From: Streptomyces sp. NBC_00582
GTDB taxonomy: Bacteria; Actinomycetota; Actinomycetes; Streptomycetales; Streptomycetaceae
DNA: 64,000 bases
NCBI RefSeq assembly: GCF_036345155.1
Contig: NZ_CP107772.1
Span: 1,488,001 to 1,552,000 of the forward strand
Reading direction: 5' to 3'
Shown here: one piece after another, positions 1-7,985 of the stretch
Layout of the letters: the number at the start of each line of letters is the position of its first letter
Numbering within the stretch: the first letter of the stretch is position 1
Made by a program: the position numbers and the translations under genes
Notes under the pieces: generated by a model
Database searches by the model: none
Seen by the model: only the letters and a program-made list of their open reading frames with translations
Told to the model about the DNA's origin: nothing

Positions 1-1902
1 GTCGTCCGAGACGCGCCGAAGGCCGACCTGAGCCGTGTCCTGCTCGTCGGCCACTCGCGCGGCGGCGAGGGCGTCAACCGGGCCGCGATGGACAGCCTCT
101 ACCCGGCGCCCGCCGCGCAGGACGGCTACCGGGGCCCGGTCCGCTGGAAGATCCGCGGCACCGTGCTCATCGGACCCACGATCTTCGGCCAGAACCCGGT
201 CGCCGACGTCCCGTCCGCGACGATCCTGCCCGGCTGCGACGGCGATGTGTCCGATCTCCAGGGCGAGGTGTACGCCGACGGCACGCGTGGTGTCAGCAAG
301 GGCAACGCCCTGCACAGCGCCGTGTACGTGATCGGCGCCAACCACAACTTCTTCAACACGGAGTGGACGCCGGGCAAGGCCGAGGCGCCCGCGTTCGACG
401 ACTTCGGGGAGGACCCGGAGAGCACCGACCGCGACGCGGTGTGCTCCACGGGCACCCGCACCCGGCTGACCGGCGACCAGCAGCACAAGGCGGGCGCCAC
501 CTACATCGCCGCCGCGGCCCGGCTGTTCGTGGCGGGCGACGACCGGGTGCGCCCGCTCCTCGACGGCACCGGCCGGCGCGCCCCCTCGGCCGACCCGGCC
601 CGGGTGCTGACCCACGCAGTGGGCGCCCGCCGCACCGGCGGCCTCCTGCCCGACGCCGGGGTGAAGGTGTCCGGCGGCCGGCTGTGCGCGGCGATCGACC
701 CCGCCCCGGCCAAGGCCTGCCTCGGCGAGGCCGACAAGGGGTCGTCCCCGCACTTCGCCTGGTGGGCGCTGGAGAAGGAGGCCGGCCGCGGCGCGGTCGC
801 GCTGAAGTGGTCCGCGCCCGGCACGGCGACCAGGGTCACCCCCGCCAAGCCGCTCTCCCTGTCCGGCGCCAAGAACCTGACGCTGCGCGTCTTCGTGCCG
901 CCGAACACCACCGGCACCAAGCTGGACGTGTCGCTCACCGACTCCGCCGGTCACCGGGCGAAGCTCGGACAGGTCAAGGTCGACGGGCTGCCCGGCACCG
1001 AGCGCACCGCCTCGTACTGGGCGCGCGAGGTGCGGGTTCCGCTGACCGCCGCCACCCGCGCCGGGTTCGACCTCAAGCACGTCAAGTCCCTCGAGCTGAC
1101 CCCGCGTTCACGCTCCGGGAAGGCCTGGCTGATGGACGCCTGGGGCTGGGCGCCCGGCACCCCGGCGGTCACGACGGCGGCGCTGCCGCGGGTCGACATC
1201 GGCCGGCTGACGGTCGAGGAGGGCGACTCCGGCACCCGCACCTACCGCATCCCGGTCGAGGTCACCGGACACGGCACCGGCACGGTCCGCTTCAGCGTCC
1301 TCGACCCGGACACCGGCCGGGCCGTGGACAAGCTGGTCACGGTACGCCCGGGGACGAATCCGGTCGACGTACCGGTCAAGGTCACGGGGGACACCCGGTT
1401 CGGCTACGACAAGCGGTACGACCTCGTCGCCAAGGCCGTGCGCGGCGCGGTCGTCGGCACGTACGCGGGCGGCGTCACCGCGCTGAACGACGACCCGGCG
1501 CCGAAGGTGACCCTGACGCCGGTCACGGACAAGGTGACCGAGGGCGGGACGCTGACCTGGCGGATCACCCTCTCCGAACCGGCCGACGTGGACATCTGGC
1601 AGCCCGTCCGGGTGCTGCCGGTCACGGAGGGCACCGAGCTGTCCACCAAGGACGTGGACCCGCAGTGGCTGCTGGACTGGTCCGGTGACGTACCCGACCC
1701 GGAGCGTCCGCTGTCCAGGGCGAACCTGTGGGCGTGGATGGGCATCCCGGCCGGGACCACGACCGCCGACTTCATCGTGAAGACGGTGAAGGACCAGGTG
1801 GCCGAGCCGGTCGAGTCGATGCGGCTGGCGCTGACGGACGACAACGCCGACCCGCTGCCGGACCAGCCGGTGCTGACGGGGACGGTCGAGGACGCGCCGT
1901 AG
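1..1902 (+). CDS. Secreted-type alpha/beta-hydrolase with C-terminal Calx-beta-like domains (5' end outside window)
   Basis: The reading frame is open from the first base, so the N-terminus is missing. The visible start carries a nucleophile elbow, GHSRGGEG, with the putative catalytic Ser at bases 55-57. A later GANHNFFN segment is a good candidate for the catalytic His. The C-terminal half (from about base 1190) contains two beta-rich stretches. The first has VEEGDSGTR and the second an LNDDPAP linker, both typical of Calx-beta-like modules that mediate adhesion or Ca binding. This suggests an extracellular esterase or lipase-like enzyme, but the substrate cannot be told. It ends at a TAG just before a strong hairpin. 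The family is fairly sure and the function is not. Confidence 0.75.
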   Translation, partial: VVRDAPKADLSRVLLVGHSRGGEGVNRAAMDSLYPAPAAQDGYRGPVRWKIRGTVLIGPTIFGQNPVADVPSATILPGCDGDVSDLQGEVYADGTRGVSKGNALHSAVYVIGANHNFFNTEWTPGKAEAPAFDDFGEDPESTDRDAVCSTGTRTRLTGDQQHKAGATYIAAAARLFVAGDDRVRPLLDGTGRRAPSADPARVLTHAVGARRTGGLLPDAGVKVSGGRLCAAIDPAPAKACLGEADKGSSPHFAWWALEKEAGRGAVALKWSAPGTATRVTPAKPLSLSGAKNLTLRVFVPPNTTGTKLDVSLTDSAGHRAKLGQVKVDGLPGTERTASYWAREVRVPLTAATRAGFDLKHVKSLELTPRSRSGKAWLMDAWGWAPGTPAVTTAALPRVDIGRLTVEEGDSGTRTYRIPVEVTGHGTGTVRFSVLDPDTGRAVDKLVTVRPGTNPVDVPVKVTGDTRFGYDKRYDLVAKAVRGAVVGTYAGGVTALNDDPAPKVTLTPVTDKVTEGGTLTWRITLSEPADVDIWQPVRVLPVTEGTELSTKDVDPQWLLDWSGDVPDPERPLSRANLWAWMGIPAGTTTADFIVKTVKDQVAEPVESMRLALTDDNADPLPDQPVLTGTVEDAP

Positions 1903-1916
1903 GCAGTCGTCGCGCA

Positions 1917-1949
1917 GGGGGGCATGGACCAGGCCGGTCCATGCCCCCC
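1917..1949. terminator. Bidirectional hairpin terminator
   Basis: A 14-bp perfect stem (ggggggcatggacc with ggtccatgcccccc) and a 5-nt loop sit between the convergent hydrolase and oxidoreductase genes. T-rich sequence follows on the plus strand. Confidence 0.85.
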
Positions 1950-1964
1950 TTCCGTTTTCCGTGC

Positions 1965-2345
1965 TCAGAGCGTGATGCGGATGCCGACCGTCCCGTCCAG
2001 TCCGCGCCGCAGCCGGCTGCCCAGGAGCGTCAGCCGCCCCAGGACACCGTACTTGCGGGCGAGCAGCGTGCGGTAGCGGGCGGTCGTCCCGGCGTCGCAG
2101 ATCTCCGCGGTGGCCGGGATCTGCTCGCCGGTGGGGTTGCCGCGTACGTCACAAGGGCCGACGAGGACGTCGCCGCGGGCCCGGATCCGCTTCACCTTCC
2201 AGGCATCGGCGGCCGACCAGGCCCCCAGCGTGTCCCCGTCCCGCACCACCCACACCGGGGTGGCGACCCCGCTGCCGTTCTTCCGGTAGCTGGTGATCAG
2301 CAGATACTTACCCGCCCCGAGCCGTTCGAGCGCGTTGTCGTCCAT
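1965..2345 (-). CDS. PPOX-class (split-barrel FMN/F420) oxidoreductase family protein
   Basis: This is a 126-residue protein of the pyridoxamine-phosphate-oxidase-like split-barrel fold, seen in actinomycetes as F420- or FMN-dependent oxidoreductases. The central part reads GKYLLITSYRKNGSGVATPV, then VRDGDTLGAW and KVKRIRARGDVLVGPC. These are the usual cofactor-binding strands, in which R and K contact the phosphate. The start was set at MDDNALERL because the family begins just ahead of the first strand. An upstream in-frame Met would add 23 residues that look like non-coding sequence. It lies 10 bp downstream of the broken ORF on the same strand. The substrate is unknown, and small size and family make F420 plausible but unproven. 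Confidence 0.85.
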   Translation of the reverse strand: MDDNALERLGAGKYLLITSYRKNGSGVATPVWVVRDGDTLGAWSAADAWKVKRIRARGDVLVGPCDVRGNPTGEQIPATAEICDAGTTARYRTLLARKYGVLGRLTLLGSRLRRGLDGTVGIRITL

Positions 2346-2355
2346 GCCGCGCAGT

Positions 2356-2773
2356 CTATGAGGCGGCGCCCCGAAAGGAGCACGGGGGAACGGCTCGACC
2401 GGCCACGACGGCACCGCAGCCGAACGTCGTCGACCGCTGTCCCATCAGCCGGGCCTGTTCGACGATCCCGGCCTGTTCGACGACCCCGGCCGGGTCGAGC
2501 GCCTCGGGCCCGTCGTCGCCGATCGCGGGACGGCCGTCCGGGGCGGGGTGCTCGGCCCACTCGTGGAAGAGGTACGCGGCGAACAGGCACGGAGTCGTGG
2601 AGCCCGCCGCCGAGCGGATCGCCGCCGGGGCGGCCGAGCAGCCTGCCCCGGGCGCCCGGGCAGGCGACCACGACGGCGTAGGTGGTCCAGCCGCGTTCGT
2701 GGGAGCCGGGCACGGTCGGCAGCAGGGCGGTGTCGATCGCCGCGGAGACGGCAGTGGCGTCGAAGACGTCCAT
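2356..2773 (-). pseudogene. Hypothetical protein broken by a frameshift
   Basis: One minus-strand frame begins MDVFDATAVSAAID and reads well through SHERGWTTYAVVVACPG. The sequence then looks protein-like only in another frame (TTPCLFAAYLFHEWAEHP, later ALDPAGVVEQAGIVEQARLM) until a TAG at 2358-2356. The switch falls at about 2620-2665 in a C/G-rich run. An 18-bp direct duplication at about 2453-2489 produces the repeated VVEQAG/IVEQA. I do not recognise the family. It could be a real frameshift or a sequencing error, and the neighbouring truncated aminotransferase favours decay. It lies 81 bp downstream of that fragment on the same strand. Confidence 0.45.
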
Positions 2774-2854
2774 ACCGACTCCGGTCCGGGCGTGCCTCGC
2801 CGCCGGGGGACCCGCCGAGGCCCACCGTGCCGCGTCGACGGGTCGTGCCACGGA

Positions 2855-3370
2855 TCAGCGCAGGGCGGCCGCCATCCGGCGCACGCCCTCGGTGAGGATC
2901 TCCGGCGAGGTGGCCAGATTCAGCCGCACATGTCCGGCTCCCCCGGTGCCGAAGTCGGGTCCGCGGCTCAGCGCCACCCGGCCGCGCTCCAGGAAGACCG
3001 CGGCCGGGTCGTCGCCGAGGCCCAGGGCACGGCAGTCCAGCCACGCGAGGTACGTGCCCTGCGCCGGCCGGTGCCGGACACCCGGCAGATGATCGGCCAG
3101 CAGCTCGGCGAGCAGCCGCCGATGGGCGTCGAGGGCGGTCAGCAGCGCGTCCAGCCAGGCCGTCCCCTCGCTCAGCGCGGCGGTGTGGGCGAGCACACCG
3201 ACATGGCTCGGGCCGTGGGAGACCTCCTCGGGCAGCCGGGCCAGATCGGCGGCGGCGCCGGGGCCGGCCACGGCCAGGGCCGCCTTGAGCCCGGCCAGGT
3301 TCCACGCCTTGGAGGCCGACATCAGCGACAGACCGCGCTCCGCGCCCGGTACGGCGCGGTCCCGGGCGGT
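2855..3370 (-). pseudogene. 5'-truncated MalY/PatB-type aminotransferase (cystathionine beta-lyase-like)
   Basis: Only the C-terminal half of a fold-type I PLP enzyme is present. It starts with PGAERGLSL, then the PLP-lysine motif [13 protein letters not shown], and runs to the end of the small domain ([20 protein letters not shown], containing the Arg that binds the substrate carboxylate). Such enzymes are about 390 residues long, but here only about 170 codons remain. Going upstream, homology-like sequence stops at about 3368 and an in-frame stop follows at 3374-3376. The sequence beyond belongs to a different truncated gene on the other strand. The half that is left cannot bind cofactor properly, so it is almost certainly non-functional. 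Confidence 0.8.
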
Positions 3371-3842
3371 CGCCTATCGGGACGGAATCGACGCCGACGG
3401 GCCCGCCCCGCTCGTCCCTCCGCTCAATCCCCTGCTGCCTTCCGTGCTGCGCACGGCGGCGTACTGGAGCCGCGGCGGGCGGCCGGTCCGGCTCGCCCAC
3501 GACCGGCAGAACATGCTCACACCGCGGCGGATCGCCTGGATCGAACGCGCGGCGCGGCGGGAGGGCATCGCGCTCACCGGACTCCGGCTCGTCGTCGCCC
3601 GGGATGACGCCCGGGTGCAGCTCGCCGACTTCCTCGCCGGGATCGCCCGCAGCATCGCCTCCGACGAGCTGAACGGCCGCGGCGACCCGGCGCTCACCGC
3701 CCTGCTGCGCCCCTGCACCGGTGCCTCGGCCGTGTGGGGCGACGCGCGGAGCTGGGCCCTGCTCCGGCCGGCGGCGACGGAATCCGGGCATCCCGGCACG
3801 GATTCCAAAGGACCCGCCACCGGCGCCAACACACTTGCTTAG
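3371..3842 (+). pseudogene. 5'-truncated hypothetical protein, DUF3800-like C-terminal part
   Basis: A plus-strand frame becomes protein-like at about 3371 ([12 protein letters not shown]) and continues through VRLAHDRQNMLTPRRI and VQLADFLAGIARSI to a TAG at 3840-3842. The 'HDRQN...LTPRRI' and 'VQLADFLAG' pieces resemble the C-terminal half of the DUF3800 family, whose N-terminal acidic motif is absent here. The frame does extend upstream to 3183, but that part is antisense to the aminotransferase fragment and is not protein-like. The 5' part has therefore been lost at the same junction that truncated the neighbouring aminotransferase. The family call is moderate. Confidence 0.5.
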
Positions 3843-3914
3843 ATTGCTTGTTGACCGCACGCATTCCACCGCGCCGTTCTTCGCCCCCGCCCTCCTGCCG
3901 TCGGAGCCGAACCC

Positions 3915-4736
3915 ATGACATCCGTGACACCCTCACCGGAGAACTCCCGTATCGACATCACCCAGCCGCACACGGCCCGTATCTGGAACTACTGGCTGGG
4001 CGGCAAGGACCACTACGAGGTCGACCGGGTCGCCGGTGACCGGATCCGGGAGTTACACCCGGACATCGGCGCGTACGCGCGCGCCGACCGGCTCTTCCTG
4101 GGCCGTGCCGTCACGCATCTGGTCGCCGAGGCCGGGATCCGCCAGTTCCTCGACGTCGGCACCGGACTGCCGACGGCGGACAACACCCACGAGGTGGCCC
4201 AGCGGCTGGCACCGGACGCCCGGGTCGTCTACGTGGACAACGACCCGCTGGTCCTGGCCCACGCCCGGGCCCTGCTCACCAGCACCCCCGAAGGCCGGAC
4301 CGACTACCTCGACGAGGACCTGCGCAACACCGACGCGATCCTCCGGCACGCCGAGAAGACACTGGACCTGACCGAGCCTGTCGCGCTGATGCTGCTCGGC
4401 GTGGTCATCTTCGTCGGCGACGACGAGGACCCGTACGGGCTGGTGCGACGGCTGCTCGACCGGCTGCCGCCGGGCAGCCATCTGGTGCTGTCGCACACGG
4501 TCACCCATCCGGCGATGCCGGACGTGGACGAGGCCGTGAGGTTCTGGAACGAGCACGGCACCCCGAAGCTGACCCAGCGCACCCCGGAGCGGGTGGCCGG
4601 TTTCTTCGACGGCCTGGAGCTGCTGGAACCGGGCGTGGTGTCGTGCTCGCGCTGGCGGCCCGCACCGGAGGGGACCGGTTGGGCAGGGGAGCCGGAGGAG
4701 GTCGCGATGTTCGGCGGGGTGGCACGAAAACACTGA
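3915..4736 (+). CDS. SAM-dependent methyltransferase, DUF574 (Methyltransf_19) family
   Basis: This 273-residue protein has the characteristic DUF574 opening: ITQPHTARIWNYWLGGKDHY, then the SAM-binding loop FLDVGTGLPTADNTHEVAQ and an acidic strand end, VVYVDNDPLV. These proteins are abundant in Streptomyces. Their targets are largely unknown, though several sit beside conservon or signalling genes. A GGAG at about 3902 precedes the ATG by a normal distance. Residue 47 is encoded by TTA (4053-4055), the rare codon read by the bldA tRNA. If the host regulates as other Streptomyces do, translation may be delayed to the onset of development. No operon partner is evident. Confidence 0.9.
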   Translation: MTSVTPSPENSRIDITQPHTARIWNYWLGGKDHYEVDRVAGDRIRELHPDIGAYARADRLFLGRAVTHLVAEAGIRQFLDVGTGLPTADNTHEVAQRLAPDARVVYVDNDPLVLAHARALLTSTPEGRTDYLDEDLRNTDAILRHAEKTLDLTEPVALMLLGVVIFVGDDEDPYGLVRRLLDRLPPGSHLVLSHTVTHPAMPDVDEAVRFWNEHGTPKLTQRTPERVAGFFDGLELLEPGVVSCSRWRPAPEGTGWAGEPEEVAMFGGVARKH

Positions 4737-4860
4737 CCCGATGTGATCACTTCCGGGGTGAACACGGCCGGGTCCTCGCACGTATGGGGATGAGGGCACT
4801 CAACGACCGGAGCGCCCCGCGGTGTTGGAGCCGCACGACCGGGGTTTTCGGGAGCTGGGC

Positions 4861-6258
4861 ATGAGGCACGCACGACGACGGATCGTCCGGCGAGTGACAC
4901 GGCTGGCGGCAGTCGGCGGACTCCTCCTGGGCGGGACCATGGTCACCCAGGCGGCCATGGCCACGGAGACGCCCTCCGGCGCGGCGACGGAGCGCAGCAC
5001 CCCGGAGTCCGTCGTCACCAACCCCGGGACGGCGCTGGTCAAGAAGCTGGGCACCGCGCGCACCGCGGGGACCTGGCTCGACGACGAGGGGCGCCCGGTC
5101 GTGGCGGTCACCGACGACAGGTCGGCCGCCACGGTGCGCGAGGCGGGCGCCGAGCCGAAGCTCGTGGACCACAGCATGAACGAGCTGAAGTCGGCGACGG
5201 CCACGCTGCGTTCGGCTCCCAAGGTGCCCGGGACGGCGTGGGTCACGGACTACAAGACCAACCAGGTGATCGTGCAGGCCGACAGCACGGTGTCGGCCAC
5301 CGACTGGGCGAGCCTGACGAAGACCGCGGCGGACATCGGCAGTTACGTCCGTATGGAGCGCACCGCGGGGAAGTTCACCACCCGGGTCAACGGCGCCCAG
5401 CCGATCCTGTCGACCGGCGGGCGCTGTTCGGCCGGGTTCAACGTGACGAACGGGACGAACGACTTCATCCTCACCGCCGGTCACTGCGGTCCGACCGGTT
5501 CGACCTGGTTCTCCGACAACACGGCCCAGCAGCAGGTGGGCCAGACCGTCCAGCAGAGCTTCCCGGTCAACGACTTCTCGCTCGTGCAGTACGCGAGCGG
5601 CAAGGCCGGCGACGGCGCCGACGTCGTGGCGATCGGCGACGGCAACGGGGTGCGCATCACGGGGACGGGCGACGCGGCCGTGGGCCAGCGGGTGTTCCGC
5701 AGCGGCAGCACCACCGGGCTGAAGGACGGACAGGTCACCGGCCTCGACGCGACGGTGAACTATCCGGAGGGCACGGTCAGCGGGCTGATCGAGACGAACG
5801 TGTGCGCCGAACCGGGGGACAGTGGCGGGCCGATGTTCTCGGAGGGCATCGCGCTCGGCATCACCTCGGGCGGCAGCGGTGACTGCACGACGGGCGGTAC
5901 GACGTTCTTCCAGCCGGTGACGCGGGCGCTGGCGCAGCTCGGGGTGACGCTCATCGTGGCGGCGCCGTCGGGCAACGGGCAGGGCGGCGGCACCCCGCCG
6001 TCCGGTGCTCCCCAGCCCTCCCTCTCCCCCACCCAGGCGGCGATCGCGCCGGGTTCGACCTCGCCGGGCTCGACGACCCCGGTGACGGGGATCGGCGGCG
6101 GGACGTCCCTCGCCGCCCGGCTCACCGACCCGAACAACATCGGCCCGGGCCTGCTGGTCATCGGCGGCAGTCTGATCGCCCTGGTCGCCACCCGGTACAT
6201 CCGCGCCGAACAGGACCGCAAGGCCTACCGGGACTACTACTCGGCGACTTGGGGCTGA
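4861..6258 (+). CDS. Secreted S1-family serine protease (streptogrisin/alpha-lytic type) with C-terminal membrane anchor
   Basis: The 465-residue precursor starts with a twin-Arg-rich n-region (MRHARRRIVRR) and a hydrophobic stretch ending in AMA. A propeptide of about 130 residues follows. The chymotrypsin-fold domain has His208 in LTAGHC, Asp238 in VNDFSLVQY and Ser321 in PGDSGGP. After the domain comes a Pro/Ser/Gly/Thr-rich linker (about 375-415), then a hydrophobic segment LLVIGGSLIALVATRYI and a basic tail ending in Y and W. The mature enzyme is therefore probably tethered to the membrane rather than released. The ATG at 4861 was chosen for the GGGAG at 4850-4854. A start 13 codons earlier adds no signal-like sequence. 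A paralogue lies at 40.9-42.5 kb. Confidence 0.9.
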   Translation: MRHARRRIVRRVTRLAAVGGLLLGGTMVTQAAMATETPSGAATERSTPESVVTNPGTALVKKLGTARTAGTWLDDEGRPVVAVTDDRSAATVREAGAEPKLVDHSMNELKSATATLRSAPKVPGTAWVTDYKTNQVIVQADSTVSATDWASLTKTAADIGSYVRMERTAGKFTTRVNGAQPILSTGGRCSAGFNVTNGTNDFILTAGHCGPTGSTWFSDNTAQQQVGQTVQQSFPVNDFSLVQYASGKAGDGADVVAIGDGNGVRITGTGDAAVGQRVFRSGSTTGLKDGQVTGLDATVNYPEGTVSGLIETNVCAEPGDSGGPMFSEGIALGITSGGSGDCTTGGTTFFQPVTRALAQLGVTLIVAAPSGNGQGGGTPPSGAPQPSLSPTQAAIAPGSTSPGSTTPVTGIGGGTSLAARLTDPNNIGPGLLVIGGSLIALVATRYIRAEQDRKAYRDYYSATWG

Positions 6259-6299
6259 GCCGCGCGGGAGCCGGAGCGGAGAAACGAGGCAAACGAAAA

Positions 6300-6320
6300 G
6301 GGCACCCGCTCGGGGTGCCC
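6300..6320. terminator. Hairpin terminator between convergent genes
   Basis: Perfect 8-bp stem (gggcaccc with gggtgccc) and a 5-nt loop, flanked by A-rich sequence on the left. It can serve both the protease (plus) and the small gene (minus). Confidence 0.7.
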
Positions 6321-6337
6321 GCTTCGGCCTACGAGGC

Positions 6338-6511
6338 TCAGACCGCGTTCAGCGGCTGCGGGGCCGCGGCGGCCCACTCCAGGACGAGCCGCTGGTACTC
6401 AGCACGCTGCTCGACACTCAGTGTCCCGCCCGACCGCAGCCACAGGGCCCGGATCTCCTCGTTGACCTCGTCAGCCGAACGATCGGAAACGGTTTCAACA
6501 GTGGTGGACAT
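6338..6511 (-). CDS. Small conserved actinomycete protein (57 aa)
   Basis: The 57-residue acidic protein begins MSTTVETVSDRSADEVNEEI and continues ALWLRSGGTLSVEQRAEYQRL. It has two amphipathic helices and no membrane segment. Composition and codon use look genuine. I recall very similar short proteins of unknown function in Streptomyces genomes, but I cannot name a family. The start is the ATG at 6511. An alternative ATG four codons upstream (MLHT) is possible. It is downstream of and on the same strand as the ROK regulator, with a 107-bp gap. Function unknown. Confidence 0.7.
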   Translation of the reverse strand: MSTTVETVSDRSADEVNEEIRALWLRSGGTLSVEQRAEYQRLVLEWAAAAPQPLNAV

Positions 6512-6618
6512 GGTGTGAAGCATACGGCGCCCGGAGTGAAGGCCACGTGAGTAAGTACGGATAATTCGGTCATTCCGTACCGTGTTACTGATCACGTCCC
6601 CCTGTCCACCCCCATCTG

Positions 6619-7797
6619 TCAACCCCCCTCCGGCAGTTCGCCCCGCGCGACCCCCAACACCAGCACCTGAATGGCCAGTACGGCGGCGCCGCGAGCCCAG
6701 TCGTGGAAGTCGGACACCTTGGTCTCCAGGTCGACCGGAGCGGCGAGCGGATGCCGGTGGGAGCGAATGGTCTCGGCCACCGTGACGCCCCCCACCTCCA
6801 TGAGGCCGACCCCCTCGCCGGCCAGGAGGATCTTCTGCGGCATGGCGAAGTTCGCGATCTGCGCCACCAGCGTGCCCAGGGCACGGGCCGCCTCCTCCAC
6901 GACCCGGGCGGGCAGGGGTTCGCCGTCGGCGGCGCGGGCGAGGATCTCCTCGTAGGTCCAGGCGCGGCCGGTGGCGGCCTGGACCTGGTAGCGGATGTTG
7001 GGGATGGTGAGCAGCGAGACGGCGCTGCCGCGTTCGCCGTCGGGGGTGAGCGGCCCGTGGGGGTTCACGATCCAGTGGCGGCCGAAGCCGCGGTCCTCCT
7101 CGGCGCACGGGACCCGCTTGCCACCGAGGACCAGGCCGTAGCCCAGGCCGGCGCCGATGGTGAGGACGGCGAAGCGGTCGAGGCCGCGGCCGGCGCCGAA
7201 CCAGGTCTCGGCCTCGACGAGGGCGGCGACGTCGTTCTCGACGACCACGGGCAGTCCGGTGCGCTCCTCGGTGAGCGCGGCGAGCGGCACGTCCCGCCAG
7301 CCGAGGTAGACCGACTCGCCGACCACGGCACGGTCCACGACGAGCCCGCCGACCCCGATGCCGATGCCGGCGATCCCGGGGTGGGCGCGGGACAGTTCCT
7401 CGGTCATCGCACCGAGGAGGGCGACGACCTCGGCGGGGTCGCGGCCGGTGAGCGGGCGGTCGTGGCGGGCGACGATGTCGCTCCTGAGGGTGGTGACGAC
7501 GCCGTAGACCCGGTCCGCGGTGATCTTGAAGCCGAGGAACGAGCGGGATCCGGCGACCACGTCGAGCGGTTGCGAGGGGCGGCCCTGCCGCACCTCCGCC
7601 GGACCTCCCCCCTCGGCGACCTCGACGAGCAGCCCCGACTCGATCAGGGGTTTGGTCAGCCGGGTCAGGCTGCCGGCGGAGAGGTCGAGCCGACGGGCGA
7701 GGTCGGTGCGCGACAGCGGCCCGTGGACGAGCACCTCGATCGCGACCGAGCGCTCTCCCGGGCTCAGCGGCAGCCAACTGGCGGTACGTGCGGTCAT
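6619..7797 (-). CDS. ROK-family transcriptional regulator
   Basis: Residues 1-80 form a winged helix-turn-helix (PLSRTDLARRLDLSAGSLTRL). They are followed by an actin-like ROK domain with IGIGVGGLV, VVENDVAALVEAE and LTIGAGLGYGLVLGG. Such proteins sense sugars or sugar phosphates and repress uptake or catabolic genes. The Cys cluster that binds zinc in most ROK proteins (CxCGxxGC) is replaced by PDGERGS, so the inducer domain is atypical. The gene is divergent from the Gfo/Idh/MocA dehydrogenase. Two inverted copies of a 15-bp site lie in the shared promoter region, so it very likely controls that gene and itself. The start is the ATG at 7797. Confidence 0.92.
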   Translation of the reverse strand: MTARTASWLPLSPGERSVAIEVLVHGPLSRTDLARRLDLSAGSLTRLTKPLIESGLLVEVAEGGGPAEVRQGRPSQPLDVVAGSRSFLGFKITADRVYGVVTTLRSDIVARHDRPLTGRDPAEVVALLGAMTEELSRAHPGIAGIGIGVGGLVVDRAVVGESVYLGWRDVPLAALTEERTGLPVVVENDVAALVEAETWFGAGRGLDRFAVLTIGAGLGYGLVLGGKRVPCAEEDRGFGRHWIVNPHGPLTPDGERGSAVSLLTIPNIRYQVQAATGRAWTYEEILARAADGEPLPARVVEEAARALGTLVAQIANFAMPQKILLAGEGVGLMEVGGVTVAETIRSHRHPLAAPVDLETKVSDFHDWARGAAVLAIQVLVLGVARGELPEGG

Positions 7798-7836
7798 GCG
7801 GGTCAGTCTCCCCCAGCGCCGGAGGGCGGGTTTTTT

Positions 7837-7935
7837 CTTTCAGAGCAAAAGTATCAGGCGCCACTCGCCACGAGGACGCACCTGGAAAGACTCACCAACG
7901 ACCCCCTTGACGGCCAGATTCTTTTGCACTGAAAG
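7837..7935. promoter_or_regulatory. Paired ROK operator sites in the divergent promoter
   Basis: ctttcagagcaaaag (7837-7851) recurs as its reverse complement, cttttgcactgaaag (7921-7935), with 14 of 15 bases matching and 69 bp between. Each copy is itself CTTT...AAAG symmetric, as ROK operators tend to be. One copy lies 39 bp from the regulator start and the other 50 bp from the dehydrogenase start. Confidence 0.7.
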
Positions 7936-7985
7936 TAAGTAGCCCAGCCTTCAACGACCAGCTCCCCAGTGAAGGGCACCCTCAC

